Positions 57,143 through 64,000 of a stretch of 64,000 nucleotides of DNA are shown here, in pieces. Source of the stretch: CAIZQW01 sp942493055 (GTDB taxonomy: Bacteria; Verrucomicrobiota; Kiritimatiellia; RFP12; UBA1067); contig OW818680.1 of the NCBI GenBank assembly GCA_942493055.1, positions 1,302,001-1,366,000 on the forward strand. The letters are read 5' to 3'. The notes beneath the pieces are model-generated. The model had not been told where the DNA came from. It made no database searches and saw only the letters and a list, made by a program, of their open reading frames with translations. The position numbers were made by a program, and so were the translations under genes. Numbering within the stretch: the first letter of the stretch is position 1; each line of letters opens with the position of its first letter.

Positions 57143-58516
57143 TCACTCTCGCATGCCATATTTGCGGATGAGGCGCTGGAGGTAGGCGCGTTCGATGCCG
57201 GCTTCGCGGGCGGACTGGGAGATATTTTGGCGATTGCGAGCCAGCAGGTCGTTGAGATAGGCTTTTTCAAACTCCTCGATCAAATCATTCTTGGCATCCT
57301 TAAAGGGTTTGTCCGTCGTAAAATTCATGTCCGGCTCTTCGTTGGGCCTGCGTCCCGCGCGCAACATGCCGAAGCTCAGAAACGCGCTCAAGTCCACTGG
57401 GCGCTTCTCGCTGTAGAAGGCCAGTTCCACTAAATTGCGCAATTCGCGGACATTCCCGGGCCATTCGTGACGCTTCAGCACATCCATGGTGGAATCGAAA
57501 TCGCCAATCTGGGAGAGCGCGTCAGCGCCATGTAAGGTCGTTAAAAACTTCTTCACAATCAGGGGGATATCATCCCTCCGGCGACGCAGAGGCGGCAACT
57601 CCAGATGCACGACCGAGAGTCTGTAATACAAATCTTCGCGGAAGCGTCCCTCGTTCACCTCATTGGCCAGGTTGCGGTTTGTGGCGCTGATGATGCGCAC
57701 ATCAATTTTGCGCACGTCATTGCTTCCGACGCGACGGATCTCACGCTTCTCAAGGACACGCAAGAGTTTGGGCTGGAGGTCAGGCAGCAGATCCCCGATT
57801 TCATCCAGGAACACCGTGCCCCCATTGGCCAGTTCAAAGGCGCCCTGGCGGTCACTGTTCGCCCCTGTAAAGGCGCCCTTCACATGACCGAAGATTTCGC
57901 TCTCCATCAACTCCTTCGAGATCGCTGCGCAGTCGATGACGATAAAGGGCTTGTCTTTACGGGTCGAATGGTTATGGATCTCCTCGGCGAGCACCTCTTT
58001 GCCGGTCCCGGTCTCGCCCGTGATCATGATTGTGGCGTCTGAGGGCGAATAGGTCTCTGCCAGATAAAAGATGCGGCGCATCGGGATCGAACGTCCGAGC
58101 ATTTTCCCGAACGATTCATTGCTGGACAGGGGGATGTCGTTGGAGTCCTGAAGCGGACAAAAGACGATGCGGCTCTTTCCAATCTGAATTTCAGCGCCAG
58201 GCGCCAGATGGGCTGAGGAGACACGCACCCCCTGCACCATGGTCCCGTTGGTACTGTCCAGGTCCCGGATCTGATAGCCCGACTCCTCGACAATGATTTC
58301 GCAATGTCTTTTGGATACAGTCGAATCACCGATCACCAAATCATTGTGATCGCCGGACCCGATCGTGTAGGTGTCGCGATTCACGAAGAACTCGCGTCCC
58401 TGGAACGGACCGCTGATCACAAGCAGTTTTGTCTTCCGGACGCGCAGAATGTTTTCATAGCCGCTGTCCGAATTCAGCACGAGTGTACCTGAGTTATTGT
58501 TTTGATTAGAAGCCAT
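57143..58516 (-). CDS. Sigma-54-dependent regulator with N-terminal FHA domain
   Basis: A 457-residue regulator. The FHA domain (about 30-115) has YTIGSGDHNDLVI, STVSKRHCEI and RDLDSTNGTMVQGVRV, which bind phosphothreonine. The AAA+ domain has Walker A GETGTGKEVLAEE near 165, the sigma-54 loop VKGAFTGAN near 212 and Walker B GGTVFLDEIGDLL. The Fis-type helix-turn-helix is at the end (QNISQSAREAGIERAYLQRL). FHA-type enhancer-binding proteins answer to Ser/Thr kinases rather than to receiver phosphorylation; no such kinase is in the window. The ATG at 58516 is preferred to an upstream GTG. It is divergent from the GH20-like gene. Confidence 0.93.
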   Translation of the reverse strand: MASNQNNNSGTLVLNSDSGYENILRVRKTKLLVISGPFQGREFFVNRDTYTIGSGDHNDLVIGDSTVSKRHCEIIVEESGYQIRDLDSTNGTMVQGVRVSSAHLAPGAEIQIGKSRIVFCPLQDSNDIPLSSNESFGKMLGRSIPMRRIFYLAETYSPSDATIMITGETGTGKEVLAEEIHNHSTRKDKPFIVIDCAAISKELMESEIFGHVKGAFTGANSDRQGAFELANGGTVFLDEIGDLLPDLQPKLLRVLEKREIRRVGSNDVRKIDVRIISATNRNLANEVNEGRFREDLYYRLSVVHLELPPLRRRRDDIPLIVKKFLTTLHGADALSQIGDFDSTMDVLKRHEWPGNVRELRNLVELAFYSEKRPVDLSAFLSFGMLRAGRRPNEEPDMNFTTDKPFKDAKNDLIEEFEKAYLNDLLARNRQNISQSAREAGIERAYLQRLIRKYGMRE

Positions 58517-58548
58517 ACATACCACCACACATTAATTTACATGAGCTT

Positions 58549-58578
58549 AGTATAACGCATGCCTACGGTTGTATGCAA
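58549..58578 (-). promoter_or_regulatory. Promoter of the sigma-54 regulator gene
   Basis: On the minus strand TTGCAT (58573-58578) and TATACT (58549-58554) are 18 bp apart, giving a leader of about 25 nt. On the plus strand TATTAT (58615-58620) lies just before the ATG of the GH20-like gene. No -24/-12 sigma-54 promoter was recognised in the divergent region. Confidence 0.5.
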
Positions 58579-58624
58579 CCACTGTTTTATTGTTTTTCGA
58601 ATCTATTTTTGGCATATTATCTCC

Positions 58625-60427
58625 ATGAACGACCCTCAAACGCTTCTTTTCCCTCTCCCCAGAGCATGGCATTCCAGAGAAGGGACGTGCGCATTGCCCC
58701 ATTTGGGAGCTTTCCAAATGTGCGGGCAGGACACTGAGGTAAAGCCCGCGCAGATGCGTTTACAAGCGGCATTGGGGCCGGAGTGGTATCCTGCATCCGG
58801 AGGGGCGGCCGCGACATTCATCCGCTTTGGGATCACGGACTCTGTGACTGCCCAGGGTTATCGCATCAGGATTGACGGGACAGGCATCACGGCAGAAGCG
58901 TCTGACCGGGAAGGTCTCTATTACGCGGCCATTACCCTTGCTCAGCTGCTCCGTCAGCACGGGAAGAGCCTCCCGCTGTGCGAAATCGAGGACTCCCCTG
59001 ACTTTCCGATCCGGGGGGTCATGCTTGATGTCAGCCGTGACAAAGTCCCCACCATGGAGACCCTCTACTGGCTTATTGACCATCTTTCGGAGCTCAAATA
59101 CAACCATCTGCAGCTCTATATTGAACATGCGTTCGCCTATCAGAACCATGGCGAGGTCTGGAGGGATGCCAGCCCGCTGACGGCCGAGGAGATCCGTGCC
59201 CTGGACGTCTATTGCAAGGAGCGCTGCATGGATCTTGTCCCGAATCAAAACTCCTTCGGCCATTTAGAACGCTGGTTTGCCCATCCGCGCTATCTTCACC
59301 TTGCAGAACTCCCTCAGGGCGGGGCTCCGCTCCCCTGGGGCGGATTTCAGGCCAAGCCCGCGTCGCTCTGCCCGACAGACCCTCGCAGTTTCGCCTTCTT
59401 AGGCGAGCTCTACGACGAGTACCTGCCGAATTTCTCCTCGCAGCTCTTCAATGTCGGCTGCGACGAGCCCTTTGATTTGCGCGGCCCAGGGCGCTCACAG
59501 GAGCAGGTCAAGCAACTGGGGGAAGGCCGCGTGTACCTCGACTTCATCTTAAAGCTTTACGCGATGATATCCAAACGGGGTAAAAATATGGCCTTTTGGG
59601 GTGACATCATCATCAATCACCCGGAGCTTGTGCCGGAGGTGCCCCAAGACGCCCTTGTGCTCGAATGGGGATATGAGGCGGACCATCCCTTCGATGCCCA
59701 CGGCGCACTTTTCGCAGCCTCCAAGATACCCTTCTGCGTCTGTCCGGGAACTTCATCATGGAACAGTCTCGGGGGGCGCACGGACAACATGCGGGCCAAT
59801 ATCCGCTCCGCGGCAGAGAACGGGCTCAAGCACGGCGCCTGCGGGCTGATCGTCTGTGACTGGGGCGACTGGGGACACTGGCAGCCCCTCTCCCTGAGCT
59901 TCCCCGGCTTCGTTTATGCCGCTGGCGTCAGCTGGAATGGTGCCGCAAACCAGGACATTGACCTTGCAACAGCCTGCGACATGCAGATGACCGAGGGATT
60001 TGGGAAACTGTTGCTGGAACTCGGGATCGTATACACCCTTGCCGGGGCTACGCGCGGAAACAGCACCGAGCTCTTTCATATCCTCTCGAAACCCATGACG
60101 CGCCCGCTCTTAGCCGGCGTGACAGCAGAAACCCTTGAAACGGTCTTGCAGCGGCTACAGGTGCTTGAAGTCGCCCTTGCTGCACAGGAAACCCTTATTG
60201 CACAAGAGCTTTTACATACCTTTAAAATCCTTCGTGCTGCCTGCCATCGTGGCCTAGCCATTTTGGACGGCAGCATCCATGAAGCACCAACCCGCAAGCA
60301 ACTCGCCGCCGAGTTCGACACAGTCATCACATCACTGGCTCAGGTCTGGAGACTTCGTAACCGGGAAGGAGGGTTAAAGGACAGCCTTGCCCGGCTCGAC
60401 CCGATTCGAGCCGAATACGCTCTTTAG
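58625..60427 (+). CDS. GH20-like hexosaminidase, probably cytoplasmic
   Basis: A 600-residue enzyme without signal peptide. Residues 60-125 resemble the GH20b domain (GYRIRIDGTGITAEASDREG, LYYAAITLAQLLR). The barrel begins DFPIRGVMLDVSRDKVPTM, and FNVGCDEPFDL near residue 280 provides a catalytic Asp-Glu pair in the GH20 position. The C-terminal part is helical. Without export it would act on sugars already imported, in contrast to the secreted GH20 at 3602. Exact specificity (GlcNAc, GalNAc or galactosamine) is open. The ATG at 58625 lacks a ribosome site but has TATTAT just upstream, so leaderless translation is possible. Its stop overlaps that of the convergent HU gene. Confidence 0.8.
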   Translation: MNDPQTLLFPLPRAWHSREGTCALPHLGAFQMCGQDTEVKPAQMRLQAALGPEWYPASGGAAATFIRFGITDSVTAQGYRIRIDGTGITAEASDREGLYYAAITLAQLLRQHGKSLPLCEIEDSPDFPIRGVMLDVSRDKVPTMETLYWLIDHLSELKYNHLQLYIEHAFAYQNHGEVWRDASPLTAEEIRALDVYCKERCMDLVPNQNSFGHLERWFAHPRYLHLAELPQGGAPLPWGGFQAKPASLCPTDPRSFAFLGELYDEYLPNFSSQLFNVGCDEPFDLRGPGRSQEQVKQLGEGRVYLDFILKLYAMISKRGKNMAFWGDIIINHPELVPEVPQDALVLEWGYEADHPFDAHGALFAASKIPFCVCPGTSSWNSLGGRTDNMRANIRSAAENGLKHGACGLIVCDWGDWGHWQPLSLSFPGFVYAAGVSWNGAANQDIDLATACDMQMTEGFGKLLLELGIVYTLAGATRGNSTELFHILSKPMTRPLLAGVTAETLETVLQRLQVLEVALAAQETLIAQELLHTFKILRAACHRGLAILDGSIHEAPTRKQLAAEFDTVITSLAQVWRLRNREGGLKDSLARLDPIRAEYAL

Positions 60428-61317
60428 ATGTCATCCGGCACTTCGATCCGGATGGTACGGCTCTTTAACTCACGCAGTTTCTCAGACGTTGGCTTATCAA
60501 CATCCACATCGGCTGCATGGAGCGTTCCTTCCTCGGAGAAGAAGGGGACCTCAAAGCTTGCGCCGCAAGCAGGGCATTCAGCGGATGTCCCGGCCATTTC
60601 AAGCGGCGCCTCGATTTCCTGACGGCAGCTCTTGCAGTAGAAGGAGACCGCGCGCTTATCCGAGGTTGTCTGCTGCGCTCGGTTTTCAACCCCAAGAGCG
60701 GCCAGGTCAATACGGATCGTACGGCCCTTCTCTTTACCTTGGGCCTGATCATCCACCTGGTTCTGGACATCGGAGATAACTTCCTGAACCTTCTCAGCCG
60801 CCTCTGCCTCCGGTGTCGGCGGCAGCGGTTCACCATGGAGGGTTCCAGGCTCGGAAGCGTCCGGCACAACAATGGATGCCTGGCAATTGGGGCACTCCGC
60901 GAGCATGCCGGCGGTGGAGAGCGGTGCTTCGATTTCCTGGCCACAGGCCTTGCATTTGAACGAAACGGCCTGGGAAAAATCTTCCATCTCCGGCGTAATA
61001 ACCGGTGCTTCCGCAATCACCATTTCGGGTGGCGGGGTCACTTCATTACGGACCCGCTTCAGGATACGGACCCGCAAGCTGTCGTGTGCGCCAATAATCA
61101 GGGTCTGCCCAGAGCGCGGGTTGCGAACTTTCCGCGGCTTGCGATGGATGACATCCAGTCGGCAAAGCCCTGGAACGGTAAAACCGTCATTCTGTGCCTC
61201 ACGACATGCAATGGTCTTCAAGGTGTCCAAAATCAGGCGAATTTTTACTTGAGAAACACTTGCAACGACACCCAACTCGCGTATTAAGTGACTTTTCTGA
61301 TACGTATTTTTCTTCAT
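60424..61317 (-). CDS. HU-family DNA-binding protein fused to two zinc ribbons
   Basis: A 297-residue protein. Residues 1-95 are an HU/IHF-type domain (SHLIRELGVVASVSQVKIRL, FTVPGLCRLDVIHRKPRKVR, NPRSGQTLIIGAHDSLRVRI). Two near-identical zinc ribbons follow: FKCKACGQEIEAPLSTAG with AECPNCQASIVVP near 123-155, and FYCKSCRQEIEAPLEMAG with AECPACGASFEVP near 225-258. After each comes an acidic linker and a short motif, RTIRIDLAALG and RTIRIEVPDDI. HU alone is about 90 residues, so two thirds of the protein is additional. It is likely nucleoid-associated, with metal-dependent contacts. The ATG at 61317 was chosen because the HU domain starts there. Confidence 0.85.
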   Translation of the reverse strand: MKKNTYQKSHLIRELGVVASVSQVKIRLILDTLKTIACREAQNDGFTVPGLCRLDVIHRKPRKVRNPRSGQTLIIGAHDSLRVRILKRVRNEVTPPPEMVIAEAPVITPEMEDFSQAVSFKCKACGQEIEAPLSTAGMLAECPNCQASIVVPDASEPGTLHGEPLPPTPEAEAAEKVQEVISDVQNQVDDQAQGKEKGRTIRIDLAALGVENRAQQTTSDKRAVSFYCKSCRQEIEAPLEMAGTSAECPACGASFEVPFFSEEGTLHAADVDVDKPTSEKLRELKSRTIRIEVPDDI

Positions 61318-61506
61318 CACAGACTCCTGTAAAGATTGACACTCATAACCATTTAAAAAAAAGAATACGCATTTATCCAAAAGAAGGCAAGCGTATTCTA
61401 GAGAAATTCCTTGGAAAAAAAATCGGTCATGTGATGAAAACGCTAGTCAGACCTTCGAAAATCTGATAACGTAATTTTGTTTTAACTCATTTTGAGGATT
61501 TTATTT

Positions 61507-62445
61507 ATGGCATTTGGCAACTGGTTTAATAAAAAAGACGAACCAAAAAAAGCAGATGGTTTGCTCGCTGAGCAAGCTCCCATAGCTCCAAAAGCTACGA
61601 TGCCTCCTCAGCATGCCACACCCCCTGGTGAAAAGCCTCTGTTAAAGCCACTCGTAAAACCGGGAGTGCCCACCTTAAAAGCGGTGCCCAATTCAACGCC
61701 ACCCCCACCACCGCCTCCGGCGCCTGAGCCTGGAGGCTTGAAGGTAAGGCCTAAAGTGGATCAGCGTGCCCTCTATCAGCAATTGATAAATGGACTCTAC
61801 GATGCCGTACTTATCCTTGATGATCGCGGGAATGTGATGGAATGCAACATCCGTGTCGAGGAGGTACTCGGGTATACGCGGGATGAGGCTTGGGATCTTC
61901 CGATTACCACGGTTATGCCTGGAATGACCCGCCAGCTGTTTGAACATCTGAAGAAGAACCTGGCCGAAAACCATCACGTCTTGATTGATTCGCGATGCTT
62001 CCGCAAAGACGGCACGTCCTTTACCGGGGAAGTCGGTGTCTGCAACATCACTTTCATGCGCGGCAACAACATGATCTTCACGATCCGTAATGTTGAACGC
62101 CGCAAGAACGCCATGATCGACACGAAGAAACTGCACGCAGCGATTGACCAGTCGCTCTCCCCGATGTTCATCTGCAATGTTGACGGCACTTTCGTTGTCG
62201 CGAACCAGCTGGCGCTCGACTTGTTTGGCATCCAGAATTTGACGGATGCAAAAACGGTCAAACTGCCAACGCAACTTCCCAATGCTGCAAGCATGTTTGA
62301 AACGGCTGCCAAAGGCAACAAAACCTGTGAAACCTTAACCTTCAGCCAGCAGGGTATCGTCGTCACCTTCAAGCTTGCCTTAGCGCCGATCAAGAACGGT
62401 GATGAGATCATCGGCATAACCGGCTCCATTCTATTAGTCCAATAG
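61507..62445 (+). CDS. Cytoplasmic two-PAS protein without output domain
   Basis: A 312-residue protein. A basic start (MAFGNWFNKKDEPKKADG) and a Pro-rich linker (30-85) lead to PAS 1 (QLINGLYDAVLILDDRGNVM, about 90-200, with FRKDGTSFTGEVGVC) and PAS 2 (AIDQSLSPMFICNVDGTFVV, about 215-312). No kinase, cyclase or DNA-binding part follows. It may sense a ligand and pass the signal by protein contact. GAGG lies upstream of the ATG at 61507. It is followed by a strong terminator, so it is probably the end of its own transcript. Confidence 0.8.
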   Translation: MAFGNWFNKKDEPKKADGLLAEQAPIAPKATMPPQHATPPGEKPLLKPLVKPGVPTLKAVPNSTPPPPPPPAPEPGGLKVRPKVDQRALYQQLINGLYDAVLILDDRGNVMECNIRVEEVLGYTRDEAWDLPITTVMPGMTRQLFEHLKKNLAENHHVLIDSRCFRKDGTSFTGEVGVCNITFMRGNNMIFTIRNVERRKNAMIDTKKLHAAIDQSLSPMFICNVDGTFVVANQLALDLFGIQNLTDAKTVKLPTQLPNAASMFETAAKGNKTCETLTFSQQGIVVTFKLALAPIKNGDEIIGITGSILLVQ

Positions 62446-62466
62446 GCCGATTGCCACAAAAGAAAA

Positions 62467-62496
62467 GAGGGGCGGGTTATCCCGTCCCTCTTTTTT
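62467..62496. terminator. Bidirectional rho-independent terminator
   Basis: GAGGGGCGGG (62467-62476) and CCCGTCCCTC (62481-62490) form a 10-bp stem with one G-T mismatch and a TTAT loop. TTTTTT follows on the plus strand. On the minus strand TTTTCTTTT follows the stem, so it can end both the PAS gene and clpB. Confidence 0.9.
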
Positions 62497-62538
62497 GTTT
62501 GGGCTCAGCAGGAGCGAGTCCTTTCTCCTGCCTTTTCT

Positions 62539-64000
62539 TCAGTCAATCTGAAGTCCGTCCGCCGTCGCCTTCACATGAAGGGTCGCACCCGGCATGACAG
62601 CCCCAGAGACGATTTTTCGGGCAATCGGCGTTTCCAGTTCGCGTTGGATGGCACGTTTCACAGGGCGGGCTCCATAGACCGGATCAAAGCCCTTATCCGC
62701 GATCCACTCAATAGCTGAATCCGTCAACTCCAGCCCCATATCCTGCTCAGCGAGCCGCCCCCGCAGATCAGCGAGCTGCAACCGGACAATCGCGGCGATC
62801 TGCTCTTTTCCAAGGGGCTTGAAGAGAACAATGTCATCCAGCCGGTTCAGAAATTCAGGACGGAAACTCGCCTTCAGCAAGTCCATGACCTGTTTACGGA
62901 CCTTCTCAGATATCTCAGGCTGTATGGCCTTATCTGATCGATTGGTTCGCTCCAATGCCAGGAATTCGGAACCGATGTTACTGGTCAGGATAATGACCGC
63001 GTTCCGGAAACTCACCGTGCGCCCATGGCTATCCGTCAGACGTCCGTCATCCAGGACCTGCAAGAGGATGTTGAAGACATCGGGATGCGCCTTCTCAATC
63101 TCATCCAGCAACACCACACAGTAGGGTTTACGCCGAACCGCTTCCGTCAGTTGCCCGCCCTCTTCATATCCGACATATCCCGGAGGCGCGCCCACCAAAC
63201 GTGAAACCGTGTGCTTCTCCATGTATTCGGACATGTCAATACGGACCATCGCCTGCTCGGAGTCAAACAATTCGGCTGCCAGCGTCTTGGCCAGCTCAGT
63301 CTTGCCCACCCCTGTCGGCCCCAGGAAGAGGAAGGCGCCCATCGGCCGCTGCCGATTCTTAATGCCCGCGCGCGAACGCAAGACCGCATCCGATACCGTG
63401 TCAACAGCTTCATCTTGCCCCACGACACGCTGATGCAGGATATCGGCGAGGTGCAAGAGCTTGTCGCGCTCGCCTGCCAGCAACTTGGTGACCGGGATTC
63501 CCGCCCAACGCGAAACCGCCTCTGCAATCTCTTCAGACGACACCTCTTCCCGCAGCATTCCACCGCCATGGGATGAGGCCAGCTTCTCCTGCGCAGCCTT
63601 CAACTGCTTTTCCAGCTCCGGGATTTTGCCATATTTCAACTCGGCCGCCTTGGTGTGATCCGCCAAACGCTCGGCTTGATCGTATGCGGTCTTTGCCCCT
63701 TCGAGCTGCTCACGCAGGACACGGTTCTGATCCAGAATCTTCTTTTCCGTCTGCCAGCGCGCCGTCATCGCATCCGCCTGCGTTTTCAACTCAGCCAGTT
63801 CTTTTTGCAACTCATCCAAACGGCGCTGCGTCGCAGAATCCTTTGCCGCATCACCCTTAAACAAGTTTTTGAGGCCCGAAGTCTGGTTCTTGACTTCTGT
63901 CTTCAGAGCCGTCTCCTCAATCTCCAGACGCGTCACTTTGCGTGTGATCTCATCGAGCTCGGCAGGCATGGAGTCCATCTCCGTGCGAATCGAGGCGCAC
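62539..64000 (-). CDS. clpB: ClpB disaggregase, C-terminal half (5' end outside window)
   Basis: The frame is open to the window edge and ends at 62539, giving about 486 residues. The visible part begins in the middle coiled-coil domain (ASIRTEMDSMPAELDEI, then LEKQLKAAQEKLASSHGGG). It continues with EEIAEAVSRWAGIPVTKLLA and the second AAA+ domain: Walker A GPTGVGKTELAKTLAAELF, pore loop GAPPGYVGYEEGGQL, Walker B VVLLDEIEKAHPDVF, sensor LTSNIGSEF and arginine-finger region SFRPEFLNRLDDIV. The small C-terminal domain follows (DPVYGARPVKRAIQRELETP). ClpB resolves protein aggregates with DnaK. No truncation or odd residue is seen in the visible half. Confidence 0.96.
   Translation of the reverse strand, partial: CASIRTEMDSMPAELDEITRKVTRLEIEETALKTEVKNQTSGLKNLFKGDAAKDSATQRRLDELQKELAELKTQADAMTARWQTEKKILDQNRVLREQLEGAKTAYDQAERLADHTKAAELKYGKIPELEKQLKAAQEKLASSHGGGMLREEVSSEEIAEAVSRWAGIPVTKLLAGERDKLLHLADILHQRVVGQDEAVDTVSDAVLRSRAGIKNRQRPMGAFLFLGPTGVGKTELAKTLAAELFDSEQAMVRIDMSEYMEKHTVSRLVGAPPGYVGYEEGGQLTEAVRRKPYCVVLLDEIEKAHPDVFNILLQVLDDGRLTDSHGRTVSFRNAVIILTSNIGSEFLALERTNRSDKAIQPEISEKVRKQVMDLLKASFRPEFLNRLDDIVLFKPLGKEQIAAIVRLQLADLRGRLAEQDMGLELTDSAIEWIADKGFDPVYGARPVKRAIQRELETPIARKIVSGAVMPGATLHVKATADGLQID

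Noticed and set aside
57143..58516. Sigma-54 regulator as partner of the nearby receiver proteins
   Set aside because: It has an FHA domain instead of a receiver and shares no transcript with the kinases.

Overview
The window looks like chromosomal DNA of a Gram-negative bacterium of the PVC superphylum, most likely Kiritimatiellota or a close Verrucomicrobiota relative. Pointers are a PEP-CTERM-like tail on an exported DUF3494 protein, a C-terminal DTDRDGMSDADEY module typical of secreted proteins of that group, DUF6807 and GH29/GH95/GH20 glycan genes, an HU protein fused to zinc ribbons, and many REP-like palindromes between genes. This placement is inference; no rRNA gene is present. I found no transposase, prophage or CRISPR array.

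Region 1 (1-13.8 kb, minus strand) is a glycan-degradation operon. In order of transcription it holds a GH29-like fucosidase, a periplasmic-propeller histidine kinase, a NarL-type response regulator, a GH95-like enzyme, an esterase, a GH20 hexosaminidase, a DUF6807 protein, a polysaccharide deacetylase and a beta-helix protein cut by the window start. Four junctions overlap. A promoter with an adjoining 18-bp perfect palindrome precedes the GH29 gene. Kinase plus regulator look like an unfused counterpart of the hybrid two-component systems that control Bacteroides glycan loci.

Region 2 (13.9-30.2 kb) holds an EF-hand protein, an esterase, a DUF3494 protein, a soluble NarL-type two-component system, a kinase-like paralogue that has lost its phospho-acceptor histidine and ATPase domain, a DUF3309 peptide, a giant cyclic beta-1,2-glucan synthase, a B12-binding radical SAM protein and a small lipoprotein.

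Region 3 (30.7-39.7 kb, plus strand) is one probable operon: a large DUF3494 protein, a predicted outer-membrane protein, a five-PAS hybrid kinase, a REC protein with a decayed kinase, and a REC-kinase.

Region 4 (39.6-48.5 kb, minus strand) is a block of envelope and stress-type genes: YqjE-like, DUF883, three-BON, YXWGXW, repeat lipoproteins, a Thivi_2564-type peptide and DUF4349.

Region 5 (48.9-64 kb) is mixed: two unknown proteins, a YhcG/DUF1016 nuclease, tRNA-Asn, a putative clan CD peptidase, RecD2, a CPBP protease, a sigma-54 FHA regulator divergent from a cytoplasmic GH20-like enzyme, HU-zinc-ribbon, a PAS protein and ClpB, cut by the window end.

The most notable signal is a shared promoter architecture. 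Six promoters in regions 2-4 carry an 18-nt palindromic box (consensus TAGGGTTTAACCCCATAG) exactly 20 nt before a -10-like hexamer, with no good -35. They precede the DUF3494, DUF3309, lipoprotein, BON and Thivi_2564 genes. This suggests an undescribed activator-controlled envelope or stress regulon, possibly run by the NarL-type system encoded among its members. A second signal is a set of intergenic elements with a common design (short A/T-rich words in inverted orientation around hairpins) but a different word at each locus.
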